A DNA stretch of 64,000 bases from Enterococcus_K sp051713825 (lineage in GTDB: Bacteria > Bacillota > Bacilli > Lactobacillales > Enterococcaceae): the NCBI RefSeq assembly GCF_051713825.1, contig NZ_JBIOQR010000001.1:1-64000 (forward strand), written 5' to 3'. The notes beneath the pieces are model-generated. The model made no database searches, was not told the DNA's origin, and saw nothing but the letters and a program-made list of their open reading frames with translations. Shown piece after piece: positions 55,344-63,050 of this stretch. The translations under genes and the position numbers were made by a program. Within the stretch, counting starts at the first letter, position 1; every line of letters starts with the position of its first letter.

Positions 55344-55372
55344 ATAATACGGTTAAACCGTAAAAAAGTCAA
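55344..55372 (-). promoter_or_regulatory. Repressor promoter with operator in the spacer
   Basis: Minus-strand TTGACT (55367-55372), 17 bp, TATTAT (55344-55349). Operator TACGGTTAAACCGTA (55348-55362) lies in the spacer and touches the -10 box, suggesting negative autoregulation. Confidence 0.8.
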
Positions 55373-55444
55373 TGATAATTAGATTTTTTTAAGTGTGCGA
55401 TAGAATAAAACAAATCAGATATTTAAAAAATTAAAGATTCCTAC

Positions 55445-55473
55445 TTGACATTACGGTTAAACCGTAATAATAT
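55445..55473 (+). promoter_or_regulatory. Early promoter with operator filling the spacer
   Basis: TTGACA (55445-55450), then the 17-bp palindrome TTACGGTTAAACCGTAA (55451-55467), then TAATAT (55468-55473). Bound repressor would block RNA polymerase. Confidence 0.88.
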
Positions 55474-55503
55474 GAGTTTGTACTAAACAAGGAGGTGAAA
55501 TAA

Positions 55504-55734
55504 ATGAAAGTTACATTAAGAGGACTAAGAGCAATGAGAAATTGGACACAAAAAGAAGCCGCTAAAGAAGTTGGGGTATCAGTTGATACATGGGCTAATT
55601 ACGAAAAAGGGAAAACATATCCTGATGTTCCTATTATCAAAAAAATAGAAGCGGTATTCGATGTTGGATATAACGACATCATTTTTTCACCAATTAATTA
55701 CGGTTTAACCGTAAAAACAAAACAACCATCATAA
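55504..55734 (+). CDS. Cro-like helix-turn-helix protein
   Basis: 76 residues. XRE-type helix-turn-helix (LRAMRNWTQKEAAKEVGVSVDTWANYEKGKTYP). First gene of the rightward early operon, divergent from the repressor, with AAGGAGGTG before ATG. It probably competes for the same operators. Its last codons contain a third operator copy (55698-55714). Confidence 0.88.
   Translation: MKVTLRGLRAMRNWTQKEAAKEVGVSVDTWANYEKGKTYPDVPIIKKIEAVFDVGYNDIIFSPINYGLTVKTKQPS
55698..55714. promoter_or_regulatory. Third repressor operator, inside the cro-like gene
   Basis: TTACGGTTTAACCGTAA is the exact reverse complement of the 55451-55467 operator. No promoter is apparent around it; it could act as a roadblock or looping partner. 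Confidence 0.75.
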
Positions 55735-55748
55735 TAAGAGGTGTTGAA

Positions 55749-56453
55749 ATGGACGGATTAATCAAAGTAACAACGAACGAAAAAGACGAACAGCTTGTCA
55801 GCGCAAGAGATCTTCATGGAGGATTAGAAGTCAAGACTCGTTTTAGTCAATGGGTTATTCAAAATTTTAAATCATTCAAAGAAGGCTTGGATTTTACAAG
55901 TGTAGTTTCAACTACGGTTGTAAATAATGGAGCATTACGAGAACTGCAAGACTATGCTTTATCAGTTGAGATGGCGAAACATATCGCAATGATGACGGGA
56001 ACACCTAAAGGGTTTGAAGTCAGAGATTATTTTATTTCTGTAGAAAAAGCTTGGAATAACCCAGATATGGTGGTTAAGCGAGCATTAGAATATCAACAAA
56101 AGAAAATCGAATCTCTGCAATTAGAGAATATAGAGTTAAAACCTAAAGCACTATTTGCAGACGCTGTGGATTCTAGCAAGTCTAGCATCTTAGTAGGGGA
56201 TTTAGCCAAATTAATTTCTCAAAACGGTATCAACATAGGTCAAAACAGATTGTTTGAATGGTTGAGAGTTAACGGATACTTAATTAGTCGAAGAGGAGAA
56301 AGCTACAATATGCCAACTCAACGCTCAATGAATATGAAGTTAATTGAGATTAAGGAGCGCACGCATAACAATCCAGATGGAAGTATCAGAATCAGCAGGA
56401 CACCCAAAATAACTGGCAAAGGACAAATTTATTTTGTGAATAAATTTTTATAA
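55749..56453 (+). CDS. Phage antirepressor (AntA/AntB plus KilAC)
   Basis: 234 residues. N-terminal AntA/AntB domain (VSARDLHGGLEVKTRFSQWV, ALSVEMAKHIAMMTGT, GFEVRDYFISVEKAW), a coiled-coil middle (YQQKKIESLQLENIELKP) and a C-terminal KilAC domain (GDLAKLISQNGINIGQNRLFEWLR, GYLISRRGESYNMPTQ). Such proteins inactivate repressors or redirect development. Follows the cro-like gene by 14 bp. Confidence 0.92.
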   Translation: MDGLIKVTTNEKDEQLVSARDLHGGLEVKTRFSQWVIQNFKSFKEGLDFTSVVSTTVVNNGALRELQDYALSVEMAKHIAMMTGTPKGFEVRDYFISVEKAWNNPDMVVKRALEYQQKKIESLQLENIELKPKALFADAVDSSKSSILVGDLAKLISQNGINIGQNRLFEWLRVNGYLISRRGESYNMPTQRSMNMKLIEIKERTHNNPDGSIRISRTPKITGKGQIYFVNKFL

Positions 56454-56485
56454 CAGCAGACAGCCTAAAAAGGAGGCTCTATCAG

Positions 56486-56806
56486 ATGAATAACACATCA
56501 CTAGAACTAGCCAATGTGATCGAAAAAATGGTTAAAGAACAAGTATCAGAGCACATGAAGATACTTGAAGACACATATTTTGCTAAATCCAAACAGACGA
56601 TTTTTACAACAAGCGAATTATGTGATCGTTGGGGATGTTCAAAAGTTACAGTTGCTACTATTTTAAAACATGGAAATGTGAAGCCTATCAGTAAACGAGG
56701 TAAAGAACATGAATATAATATTGAACAAGCTGAGCAAGCTAAACGTAGCTATGACAAGAATGTATTACATCAACACGAGTTATCAGTAAAAGTTAGAGCA
56801 ATGTGA
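56486..56806 (+). CDS. Small helix-turn-helix protein, excisionase-like
   Basis: 106 residues. An N-terminal amphipathic helix, then FTTSELCDRWGCSKVTVATILKHG, a winged-helix reading head like that of MerR-type or excisionase proteins, and a basic C-terminal end. Possibly a directionality factor or early regulator. AAAGGAGG site. Confidence 0.65.
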   Translation: MNNTSLELANVIEKMVKEQVSEHMKILEDTYFAKSKQTIFTTSELCDRWGCSKVTVATILKHGNVKPISKRGKEHEYNIEQAEQAKRSYDKNVLHQHELSVKVRAM

Positions 56807-56860
56807 AAGAGCGCATTAAACAGGTTGAATTCGGGGGTATCGCATAAGGGAGGGAGAATA

Positions 56861-57019
56861 ATGTTGGATGTATTTATATATATTGTTTTATCTTTAGTCT
56901 GCTATGCAATGTTATTTACAGCATGTTTTGTTGCATGGAAGTACAAGAATAAATATGGACTCATCTTCAATATATTATTGATTATTTTATATACATTCTA
57001 CTTAATAGTATATTTTTGA
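56861..57019 (+). CDS. Small two-helix membrane protein
   Basis: 52 residues. Two hydrophobic segments (FIYIVLSLVCYAMLFTACF and GLIFNILLIILYTFYLIVYF) joined by WKYKNKY. A perfect AGGGAGGG site lies before the ATG at 56861; an upstream extension to 56825 has no site. Function unknown. The motif GGGGGTATCGCATA lies just before its ribosome-binding site. Confidence 0.65.
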   Translation: MLDVFIYIVLSLVCYAMLFTACFVAWKYKNKYGLIFNILLIILYTFYLIVYF

Positions 57020-57097
57020 AAATCTATGATTTCTTTAATTAATAATAGATGAAAGGTATAAAGATATAGAAATATAGCAAAGAAAGGAAGAAAAAAG

Positions 57098-57361
57098 ATG
57101 AAAAAAAAGCTCCCTGCAGTTTCTGAAGAAGAAATGAAAGACGCTTTTGATTGGATAGTAAAAACATTTATAGAAAATGGGAACATAACACCATCATCAA
57201 TAAAGATTGTGGCAGAAGGGAAAACTAGAGACGGCTTTTCGGACCTACTTGTTTCGAAACTTGTATTTTCTGCTCCAAATCATCACGAGATGTTCTTACA
57301 AGGAGAGAAGAAAGATGGGCGAGAAGAAACGAACAACGTTCCGACCAAGCTACGATCTTAA
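57098..57361 (+). CDS. Phage early protein, unknown
   Basis: 87 residues, soluble and charged: AVSEEEMKDAFDWIVKTFIENG helix start, hydrophilic end. AAAGGAAG site. No family recognised. The 3' part overlaps the short gene at 57315. Confidence 0.6.
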   Translation: MKKKLPAVSEEEMKDAFDWIVKTFIENGNITPSSIKIVAEGKTRDGFSDLLVSKLVFSAPNHHEMFLQGEKKDGREETNNVPTKLRS

Positions 57362-57389
57362 TGTCAAGTTGAAAAGGATAGTGAGTTAA
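57315..57389 (+). CDS. Possible 24-residue phage peptide
   Basis: MGEKKRTTFRPSYDLNVKLK plus four residues, in another frame within the end of the previous gene, with AAGGAGAG 8 bases before ATG. Very basic. The good ribosome-binding site is the main support. Confidence 0.4.
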   Translation: MGEKKRTTFRPSYDLNVKLKRIVS

Positions 57390-57391
57390 GA

Positions 57392-57499
57392 ATGCTTCTA
57401 GCTATGCTGATATTTACATTTATTTTTCACACTACTTTATTTAAGTTTATGATTTTTATCACGAATAAATTTATCGGGTATTACAAAGGAGGGAAGTAA
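57392..57499 (+). CDS. Small single-pass membrane protein
   Basis: 35 residues, MLLAMLIFTFIFHTTLFKFM followed by IFITNKFIGYYKGGK. One hydrophobic helix and a basic end. Its stop adjoins the next ATG. Ribosome-binding site is weak (AAGGA 14 bases away). Confidence 0.4.
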   Translation: MLLAMLIFTFIFHTTLFKFMIFITNKFIGYYKGGK

Positions 57500-57601
57500 A
57501 TGAAAATTACAATCGAATCAACACCGACAGAAATAGCAGAATTGCTCCAAGCTATTGCGAGTAGCTCAGAGCAACAAGTACAAATTAAATCAAAATATTA
57601 A
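57500..57601 (+). CDS. 33-residue phage protein
   Basis: MKITIESTPTEIAELLQAIA then SSSEQQVQIKSKY, with AAAGGAGGGA before the ATG. A conserved-looking helix with TPTEIAELLQAI, seen in similar small enterococcal phage genes as far as I recall. Function unknown. Confidence 0.55.
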   Translation: MKITIESTPTEIAELLQAIASSSEQQVQIKSKY

Positions 57602-57622
57602 ATTACACCGGAGGAAACTAGC

Positions 57623-57712
57623 GTGAGCAAGAAAGAAAAATTAACCATAGTAATTCTATCTTTACTGACTACATTAATATTTCAAATAGTATACTACTTA
57701 CTGTTTGAGTAG
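57623..57712 (+). CDS. 29-residue membrane peptide
   Basis: MSKKEKLTIVILSLLTTLIF and QIVYYLLFE. GTG start 8 bases after GGAGG. A single hydrophobic helix with a positively charged N-terminus. Its end overlaps the convergent gene at 57698. Confidence 0.5.
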   Translation: MSKKEKLTIVILSLLTTLIFQIVYYLLFE

Positions 57713-58054
57713 AAGTTCAACAATCTTTATTAGAATGTTTGCGCCTAAGGTAACAGCTAGCGGAACATAGATACTCCATTTTACTTTATCTTTTCTATCA
57801 CTCTCCAAGAATTCTAAAGTATTTTTAGCTTTAGTTGTTGCGGCATAGTAACAGGGTTCATTTCCGTGGCGTTCTAACTTCTCTAGTAGTTTCAATTCTA
57901 GCAGGTGGGTTAAAACACTATCAATTTCAATTATTTCTATTTTAGAAGCTAAAGCTTCTCTAGTTGTATACATTGATGTGACATCAAGCTTCCCACTGAT
58001 AGAAGTTAAATAGTGTAGAAGAGATAGCTCGTCTTTTGACAATCTATTAGACAA
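57698..58054 (-). CDS. Inverted gene: winged-helix-like protein with C-terminal membrane anchor
   Basis: 118 residues on the strand opposite to the whole early operon. The N-terminal two thirds look like a winged helix (LSKDELSLLHYLTSISGKL, VLTHLLELKLLEKLERHGNEPCYYAATTKAKNTL). The last 25 residues (WSIYVPLAVTLGANILIKIVELLL) form one membrane helix. TTG start with AAGGTGGTG upstream. Likely expressed in the lysogen independently of the early promoter, as a moron; function unknown, perhaps exclusion or signalling. Confidence 0.65.
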   Translation of the reverse strand: MSNRLSKDELSLLHYLTSISGKLDVTSMYTTREALASKIEIIEIDSVLTHLLELKLLEKLERHGNEPCYYAATTKAKNTLEFLESDRKDKVKWSIYVPLAVTLGANILIKIVELLLKQ

Positions 58055-58129
58055 ATTTTCACCACCTTATTAATTATTTCAGCGACCACTGCTGATAAGG
58101 AAATTATACCAAACGAAAGGATGAATAGC

Positions 58130-58261
58130 ATGACCGATTCAATATTAGAAGCACACAAAACAATGGCTGCCGAATGGCATAAAGAAAATGATAAACCTGA
58201 ACCAGTCAGAAAAGCGTTGAAATACATCAAACAACAGAAAGAAAGGTTGGGAATCAAATGA
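58130..58261 (+). CDS. 43-residue phage protein
   Basis: MTDSILEAHKTMAAEWHKEN then a Lys-rich helix. ATG at 58130 with AAAGG upstream; an ATG three codons earlier directly abuts that site. Overlaps the next gene by 4 bp (ATGA), a coupled pair. Confidence 0.5.
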   Translation: MTDSILEAHKTMAAEWHKENDKPEPVRKALKYIKQQKERLGIK

Positions 58262-58485
58262 AGTATGTAACGTTTAGTAAATTCCTAGAAAAAAACATTT
58301 TTCTCGCAATGACCTATTTTTTAGTTGGTGTTGCAGCATCTAATTTTTTAAACGCACAGACACTAATTTTTGTAATGGGTATTTATGTAACAGTATCAGC
58401 AATATATCTTAATAGTCTGCGATACAGAGTGAAAAAAGACAACAAAAAAGCGACCACGCCGCCAAGCATACAGTCGCAAAAATAA
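58258..58485 (+). CDS. Small two-helix membrane protein
   Basis: 75 residues. Hydrophobic segments at about 13-31 and 35-53, then a basic, Thr/Pro/Gln-rich tail. Coupled to the previous gene by an ATGA overlap. No family recognised. Confidence 0.6.
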   Translation: MKYVTFSKFLEKNIFLAMTYFLVGVAASNFLNAQTLIFVMGIYVTVSAIYLNSLRYRVKKDNKKATTPPSIQSQK

Positions 58486-58619
58486 TATTCTCTTACTAAT
58501 ATTATAGCACAAAATGACAAAAATAGAAAAACTCTTGTAACAGTTGGGAGAGTAGGGCTATTAGTGTTAAGTGCTACTTGCGATTATATTACGTATTCGC
58601 AAAGAGGAGGAGAAGAAAC

Positions 58620-59423
58620 TTGTTGGATTTAGCAGCGTACAAATTACATCTTGTCGAAAATGAAATACGTCCAAACACAATTAAAAATTATATGAACACG
58701 TTGAGTCAAGTCGAAAATTATCTACTGGGAAATAAGTTGGAATTGAGCAAAGAGAGTATGATTTCCTTCAAAGAATTTATGCGAACGACCGAGTACAGTA
58801 AAGGAAAATTTTATAAAACGAAGACGATTAATCAAAAAATCATTTCTATAAACATTTACTTTAATTGGTTAGATCGAAAAGATTTGACTCTAAAACTGAT
58901 AAAGAATCAGACAAACGAGCACCGTGAGTCTATTAATCGCTCAGAGTTCCGTCAGCTGCTTAAAGCGGCAAGTGAGGAGATGTATCTGTTTATGCTCACA
59001 ATAGCTAACACGGGTCTCAGGATCACTGAATTATGCCAATTGAAAGCGAGTGACTTGGATAATAGTCTTCAAAATGTCGAAAACAAGGGGAAAATTCGGG
59101 CGATCTCGATTCCAGTTTTTGTAAAAAAGAAGCTAAAAAAATTCTGTGCAGAAAATGGTATTCAAGAGACAATCTTTTTCAAAAATCAAGCAACGTATAG
59201 AACTAATTTAAAGGCGATTGCTGGGCGTGCGAAAGTACGGAAAGACAAAGTTTATCCTCACTCGTTTCGTCATTATTTTGCAAAGGAATTTATCGCTCAG
59301 GGCGGAGACTCTACAGAACTGCAGCAGATGTTAGGGCATGAGAACATTGCGACGACAACAATTTATACGAAGTTGAGTACAAACGAGTTAGGAGAACGAT
59401 TCAGAACGATTAAAAATATTTAG
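58620..59423 (+). CDS. Second tyrosine recombinase, XerC/D-like
   Basis: 267 residues. SAM-like core-binding domain (LVENEIRPNTIKNYMNTLSQVENYL) and catalytic domain with NTGLRITELCQL (Arg), HSFRHYFAKEFIAQGG (His-x-x-Arg) and LGHENIATTTIYTKLS (Tyr). All catalytic residues present. Lacks the arm-binding domain of the true integrase. TTG start 7 bases after AGAGGAGGAG, giving MLDLAAYKLH. It lies in the early operon just before replication genes, far from attL, so its target is another site. Confidence 0.88.
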   Translation: MLDLAAYKLHLVENEIRPNTIKNYMNTLSQVENYLLGNKLELSKESMISFKEFMRTTEYSKGKFYKTKTINQKIISINIYFNWLDRKDLTLKLIKNQTNEHRESINRSEFRQLLKAASEEMYLFMLTIANTGLRITELCQLKASDLDNSLQNVENKGKIRAISIPVFVKKKLKKFCAENGIQETIFFKNQATYRTNLKAIAGRAKVRKDKVYPHSFRHYFAKEFIAQGGDSTELQQMLGHENIATTTIYTKLSTNELGERFRTIKNI

Positions 59424-59434
59424 GAGGTATTCGA

Positions 59435-60157
59435 ATGGCAGAAAGAAAAATAGTCAAAGCCAATCGAGGTTTTAAAGGGGTTTGGATTCCTTCTGATTAC
59501 TGGCTAGACTCTAATCTATCTACACAAGAAATTCTTTTCCTTACAGAAATCGAAAGTCTTGATACTGGGAAAGACAATTGTTATGCAAGTAATCAACATT
59601 TTTCTGACTTTTTTGGGTTAAGTAAAAGTAGAGTTTCAGAAGTTATCAAGTCTCTTCACAAGAAAAAATATATAAGTATCGATTATAAATATCGAGGAAA
59701 AGAAATAGAAAAAAGAACTATTAAGGTGGTCGGAAAACCGAAGGGGGGTATTCGGAATATCGAAGAGGGGTATTCGGAAAACGCGAAAGGGAGTAATACA
59801 TCTTTTAGTAATACAAAAGATACTATGTCGAGCAAGCCCGACTTAATTCCCTATTCTCAGATTATAAATTATCTGAATGATAAAACAGGAAAGGCTTTTA
59901 AAGTAACTCAAAAATGGAAAGAGCTTATTAAAGCCCGTTGGAATGAAGGTCAACGTGTAGAAGACTTTGAAAAAGTTATTGATATAAAATCGCAACAATG
60001 GATAAACAATGCAGAAATGAGTAAATATCTGAGACCAGTTACCTTGTTTGGTAACAAATTTGACGAGTATCGTAATGAGTATCGTGAACCAAAAGCCACG
60101 CCGAAAGATGATTATCAAAAACAACAGGAGGCATTAAGAAAAGCTTATGAACAATAG
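59435..60157 (+). CDS. Phage replication initiator (HTH plus conserved phage C-terminal domain)
   Basis: 240 residues. N-terminal helix-turn-helix (LSTQEILFLTEI, FFGLSKSRVSEVIKSLHKKKYI), variable centre, and a C-terminal DnaD-like phage replisome domain (YSQIINYLNDKTGKAFKV, DFEKVIDIKSQQW, YLRPVTLFGNKF). Binds the phage origin and recruits helicase. The coding sequence contains two 22-bp-spaced repeats (CGAAGRGGGGTATTCGGAA) that look like origin iterons. Overlaps the helicase start by 11 bp. Confidence 0.88.
   Translation: MAERKIVKANRGFKGVWIPSDYWLDSNLSTQEILFLTEIESLDTGKDNCYASNQHFSDFFGLSKSRVSEVIKSLHKKKYISIDYKYRGKEIEKRTIKVVGKPKGGIRNIEEGYSENAKGSNTSFSNTKDTMSSKPDLIPYSQIINYLNDKTGKAFKVTQKWKELIKARWNEGQRVEDFEKVIDIKSQQWINNAEMSKYLRPVTLFGNKFDEYRNEYREPKATPKDDYQKQQEALRKAYEQ
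59739..59782. other. Candidate phage replication origin iterons
   Basis: CGAAGGGGGGTATTCGGAA at 59739 and CGAAGAGGGGTATTCGGAA at 59761, period 22 bp, inside the initiator gene as in lambda-type phages. Confidence 0.55.
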
Positions 60158-61388
60158 TGAGATGGTTTTGGTAGCAGAGCTTCTAAAAAATCCAAGCTTA
60201 ATTACTTCTGTAGATGTAGATTCAGAGTGGTTTGACTCTAAATATCTCAAAAATATTGTCGAAGCTATATCAAAACTAAAAGGTAGACGATATACGTTAG
60301 AAGATGTGCATAGGGAACTTAGAACCATTGATATATTTAGTGCTGGATCAGTAGATGATTTAGAAATGCTCGAATCTAATGCTAAACAGCTAGGTATTGA
60401 ATATGAATTAGCAAGGCAAGTCCACAGTAATCATTTAGAACGACAAATTGCTAAGGCCTCGCAAGAATTCGCTGAGACACTTTCTAAAACATCGGGCGAT
60501 AAGCTGCAGCGATTGTTAGAAGAAAAACAAGAAGTGAATCACATTAAGTCTGATGGACGCTTAGAAAATGCATTCAACGAATTTTGTGAAAACCTTGAAA
60601 CACCAAGCGAAACTCTTAAATCTTATGCTCCAATTGACAATTTTTTAGGTGGTGGAATTACAGGAGGAAAGTTATTCATTTTAGCCGGGAGACCAGCCAC
60701 TGGTAAAACGGCATTCGCGCTGAATATTATGGATGAATTGTTTTCTAAAAATGATAATGTGACCTGCGACTTTTTTACTTTTGAAATGGGGCAAAACGAA
60801 CTTATGACACGTTTGGTGTCAAGAGATACGCGTATAAATTCTTTGCTATTCGTTAGTAAAGAGAAGCTCTCAGAGGAAAACAAAATCAAAGCTAGACAGT
60901 CTTATGAAAAGATTAAAAACACGAACGATTTTAGAGTATATACATCTGAATACACCAATTTAAATGATATAAAATCAGCAATCAAACGCAGAGCCAGAAA
61001 AAATCGCTATGTAGCTTTTGTTGACTATGCTGGACTGATTACTGTTAACGACAGCCGAAAAAATGAACGTCAAGTCATGAATGAGGTCACTAGAGAGCTT
61101 AAAAAGCTTACTACAGATTATGGGATAACAATAATCCTATTGGCCCAAGTAAGCCGTGGCGTGGAAAATAGACAAGACAAACGCCCTCTTTTATCAGATC
61201 TAAAAGAAAGCGGAAGTCTAGAACAAGATGCGAACGTTGTTATGCTTCTTTCTGCTGATGAGAATAATCCAGAAAAAATAAGATGTGAGATAGCCAAAAA
61301 TCGTGAAGGCATGACAGGTGTTGCACCATTCATTTTTAAAAAACAGTTTATGGATTTTTCAATTGATTTTGATGAGTGGAGAGGTTGA
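60147..61388 (+). CDS. Phage DnaB-like replicative helicase
   Basis: 413 residues. Short N-terminal domain, then a RecA-like core with Walker A AGRPATGKTAFALN, FFTFEMGQNELMTRL, Walker B VAFVDYAGLI, LAQVSRGVENRQDKRPLLSDLKESGSLEQDAN. Homologous to the chromosomal dnaB but about 45 residues shorter and clearly diverged. Unwinds phage DNA after loading by the initiator encoded just upstream. Confidence 0.92.
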   Translation: MNNSEMVLVAELLKNPSLITSVDVDSEWFDSKYLKNIVEAISKLKGRRYTLEDVHRELRTIDIFSAGSVDDLEMLESNAKQLGIEYELARQVHSNHLERQIAKASQEFAETLSKTSGDKLQRLLEEKQEVNHIKSDGRLENAFNEFCENLETPSETLKSYAPIDNFLGGGITGGKLFILAGRPATGKTAFALNIMDELFSKNDNVTCDFFTFEMGQNELMTRLVSRDTRINSLLFVSKEKLSEENKIKARQSYEKIKNTNDFRVYTSEYTNLNDIKSAIKRRARKNRYVAFVDYAGLITVNDSRKNERQVMNEVTRELKKLTTDYGITIILLAQVSRGVENRQDKRPLLSDLKESGSLEQDANVVMLLSADENNPEKIRCEIAKNREGMTGVAPFIFKKQFMDFSIDFDEWRG

Positions 61389-61585
61389 TGGATAGCAAAA
61401 CTTACTTAGCTATATTTCGAGAGAATGGGCTGATTAGGTCAGAACTTGTTCTAATTGTTGAAGAACAGATAAAAATATTCTCTAAACATGGATTTACTGA
61501 ATTAGCAGAAGAAACTAAATGGCTTGCGATTGAAGTTGCTGAAATAGAAAAACAGGAAAAAATACTACTAAAGAGATATGGGTGA
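61388..61585 (+). CDS. 65-residue phage protein
   Basis: Helical and acidic/basic mixed (SELVLIVEEQIKIFSKHGFTEL). ATG overlaps the helicase stop by one base (TGATG), implying coupling. No family recognised. Confidence 0.6.
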   Translation: MDSKTYLAIFRENGLIRSELVLIVEEQIKIFSKHGFTELAEETKWLAIEVAEIEKQEKILLKRYG

Positions 61586-61591
61586 CAGTTT

Positions 61592-61945
61592 ATGAATAAG
61601 CAATATCTATTTGACGAAATTGTTGCGCTTACAAAAAGCCATTCTTGGATGAGCGAAGAAGAAATAAAGAACAGAGTCGTTGAATTAGGAACTGAATTGT
61701 GGAGAATAACAAAATTTAAACCAGAACCAACAAAAGTTAAACCTTATAAAGGTCCGTGCGTAAAAATCACCTATCAAGACGGACGAGAACCGATCTTTGA
61801 GTCAGCAGTAATCGCAAGTGAAGAGGCTAGAGTGGCCCGAAAGACGATTCAAAAGTTTTTGGATTATGGTGAGTGCGATAAATATGGACGTAGTTATGAT
61901 AGCTGTTCGGAGGAGGATTTTAATGGAAAAGATTACGATTGTTAG
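61592..61945 (+). CDS. Phage protein, unknown
   Basis: 117 residues: helical start (LFDEIVALTKSHSWMSEEEIKNRV), central beta-like VKITYQDGREPIFES, and an acidic Cys-containing end (SYDSCSEEDFNGKDYDC). The end overlaps the methyltransferase fragment. No family recognised. Confidence 0.6.
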   Translation: MNKQYLFDEIVALTKSHSWMSEEEIKNRVVELGTELWRITKFKPEPTKVKPYKGPCVKITYQDGREPIFESAVIASEEARVARKTIQKFLDYGECDKYGRSYDSCSEEDFNGKDYDC

Positions 61946-62099
61946 CAACGAAGGCGACACAATAGTAGACCCATTCATGGGGTCAGGTACAACAGCAATT
62001 GCTTGTCTAAACACTAATAGAAATTTTATTGGGTATGAAATCGATAAGGAATACTTTGAAACCGCAGAAAAAAGGATAGGTGAATGGTTTGGAAAATAA
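61923..62099 (+). pseudogene. C-terminal fragment of an N6/N4 DNA methyltransferase
   Basis: 58 residues: EGDTIVDPFMGSGTTAIACL and RNFIGYEIDKEYFETAEKRI. These are motif I (F-x-G-x-G-T) and the following strand of a beta-class adenine/cytosine-N4 methyltransferase. The catalytic DPPY motif and target domain, which lie N-terminal in this class, are missing. It has its own ATG with GGAGGA. Either a decayed remnant or a free SAM-binding module. Confidence 0.7.
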
Positions 62100-62135
62100 A
62101 ACAATGCAATTAGATTCATTTGAGCAGGTGGATAT

Positions 62136-63050
62136 ATGATTCAAATTTTAGAATTTTTTGGCGGAATCGGAAGCCCGAGAATCGCTTTGAGAAATATGGG
62201 GATACCTACTAAGTCAATTGACTATGTAGAGATAGACCAAAAGGCAGTAGATAGTTATAACGCTATATTTATTGATGATTTAGCTTATAAGACTCAATCA
62301 GTAGTTGATTGGAATTTAAAACCCGATATTTTGATTCACGGAAGCCCTTGCCAAGACAATTCCATGATTGGAAAAAGGGCAGGCATGGAATTTATGAGCG
62401 GAACACGCTCAAGTCTAATGTGGGAAACCCTAGAAATTATTAAGCAGATGGGGTTGTGGAAGCCACGAGTTGTCATTTGGGAAAACGTTCCAGGAGTATT
62501 AAAGCTTAAGAAATCAAAAGGTGCCTTCGCAAAATATTTAAATGAAATGAAAAGTTTGGGATACACAAATAGTTTTAAGATATTGAATGCTATGGATTTT
62601 GGGCTACCACAAAACAGAAATCGAGTTTTCTGTATTTCAACTTTACAGAACGCACCGTTTAATTTTGATTCATTGCGAAAATACGAAATGCGAAGTATCC
62701 AAGAGTTCTTAGAAATGGACGTACACGAGAGCTATACGATTACAGCACCGTCAATGCTCAAGGTCATAGGCAAGCCACAGAAAGGCTTTGGCGGCTATCT
62801 GCCGATAATCGATGAGTATTGTTGGACCATAACCACAAAGCAAAACAGAAATCCTAACAGTGGTATTATACCGCTCGGAGATGGGCGATTTAGATTGCTT
62901 ACTGAAAAAGAGTGTTGGCTCCTGCAAGGATATACTGACAGCGACTTTATGAGCGCCGCTACAGTTAACGGTAAGACCGCGTTATATCATCAGTCAGGCA
63001 ACAGTATTCCAGTGACAATCTTTGAGAGCATTTTCGAAAGGATTTTGTAA
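62136..63050 (+). CDS. Orphan DNA (cytosine-5) methyltransferase
   Basis: 304 residues. Motif I ILEFFGGIGSPRIAL, IV HGSPCQDNS with catalytic Cys72, VI WENVPGVL, VIII PQNRNRVF, and IX/X LLTEKECWLLQGY with QSGNSIPVTIFE. All catalytic motifs are intact; the target domain is short. No restriction enzyme is adjacent, so it more likely protects phage DNA from host restriction. GAGCAGGTGG site before ATG. Confidence 0.93.
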   Translation: MIQILEFFGGIGSPRIALRNMGIPTKSIDYVEIDQKAVDSYNAIFIDDLAYKTQSVVDWNLKPDILIHGSPCQDNSMIGKRAGMEFMSGTRSSLMWETLEIIKQMGLWKPRVVIWENVPGVLKLKKSKGAFAKYLNEMKSLGYTNSFKILNAMDFGLPQNRNRVFCISTLQNAPFNFDSLRKYEMRSIQEFLEMDVHESYTITAPSMLKVIGKPQKGFGGYLPIIDEYCWTITTKQNRNPNSGIIPLGDGRFRLLTEKECWLLQGYTDSDFMSAATVNGKTALYHQSGNSIPVTIFESIFERIL

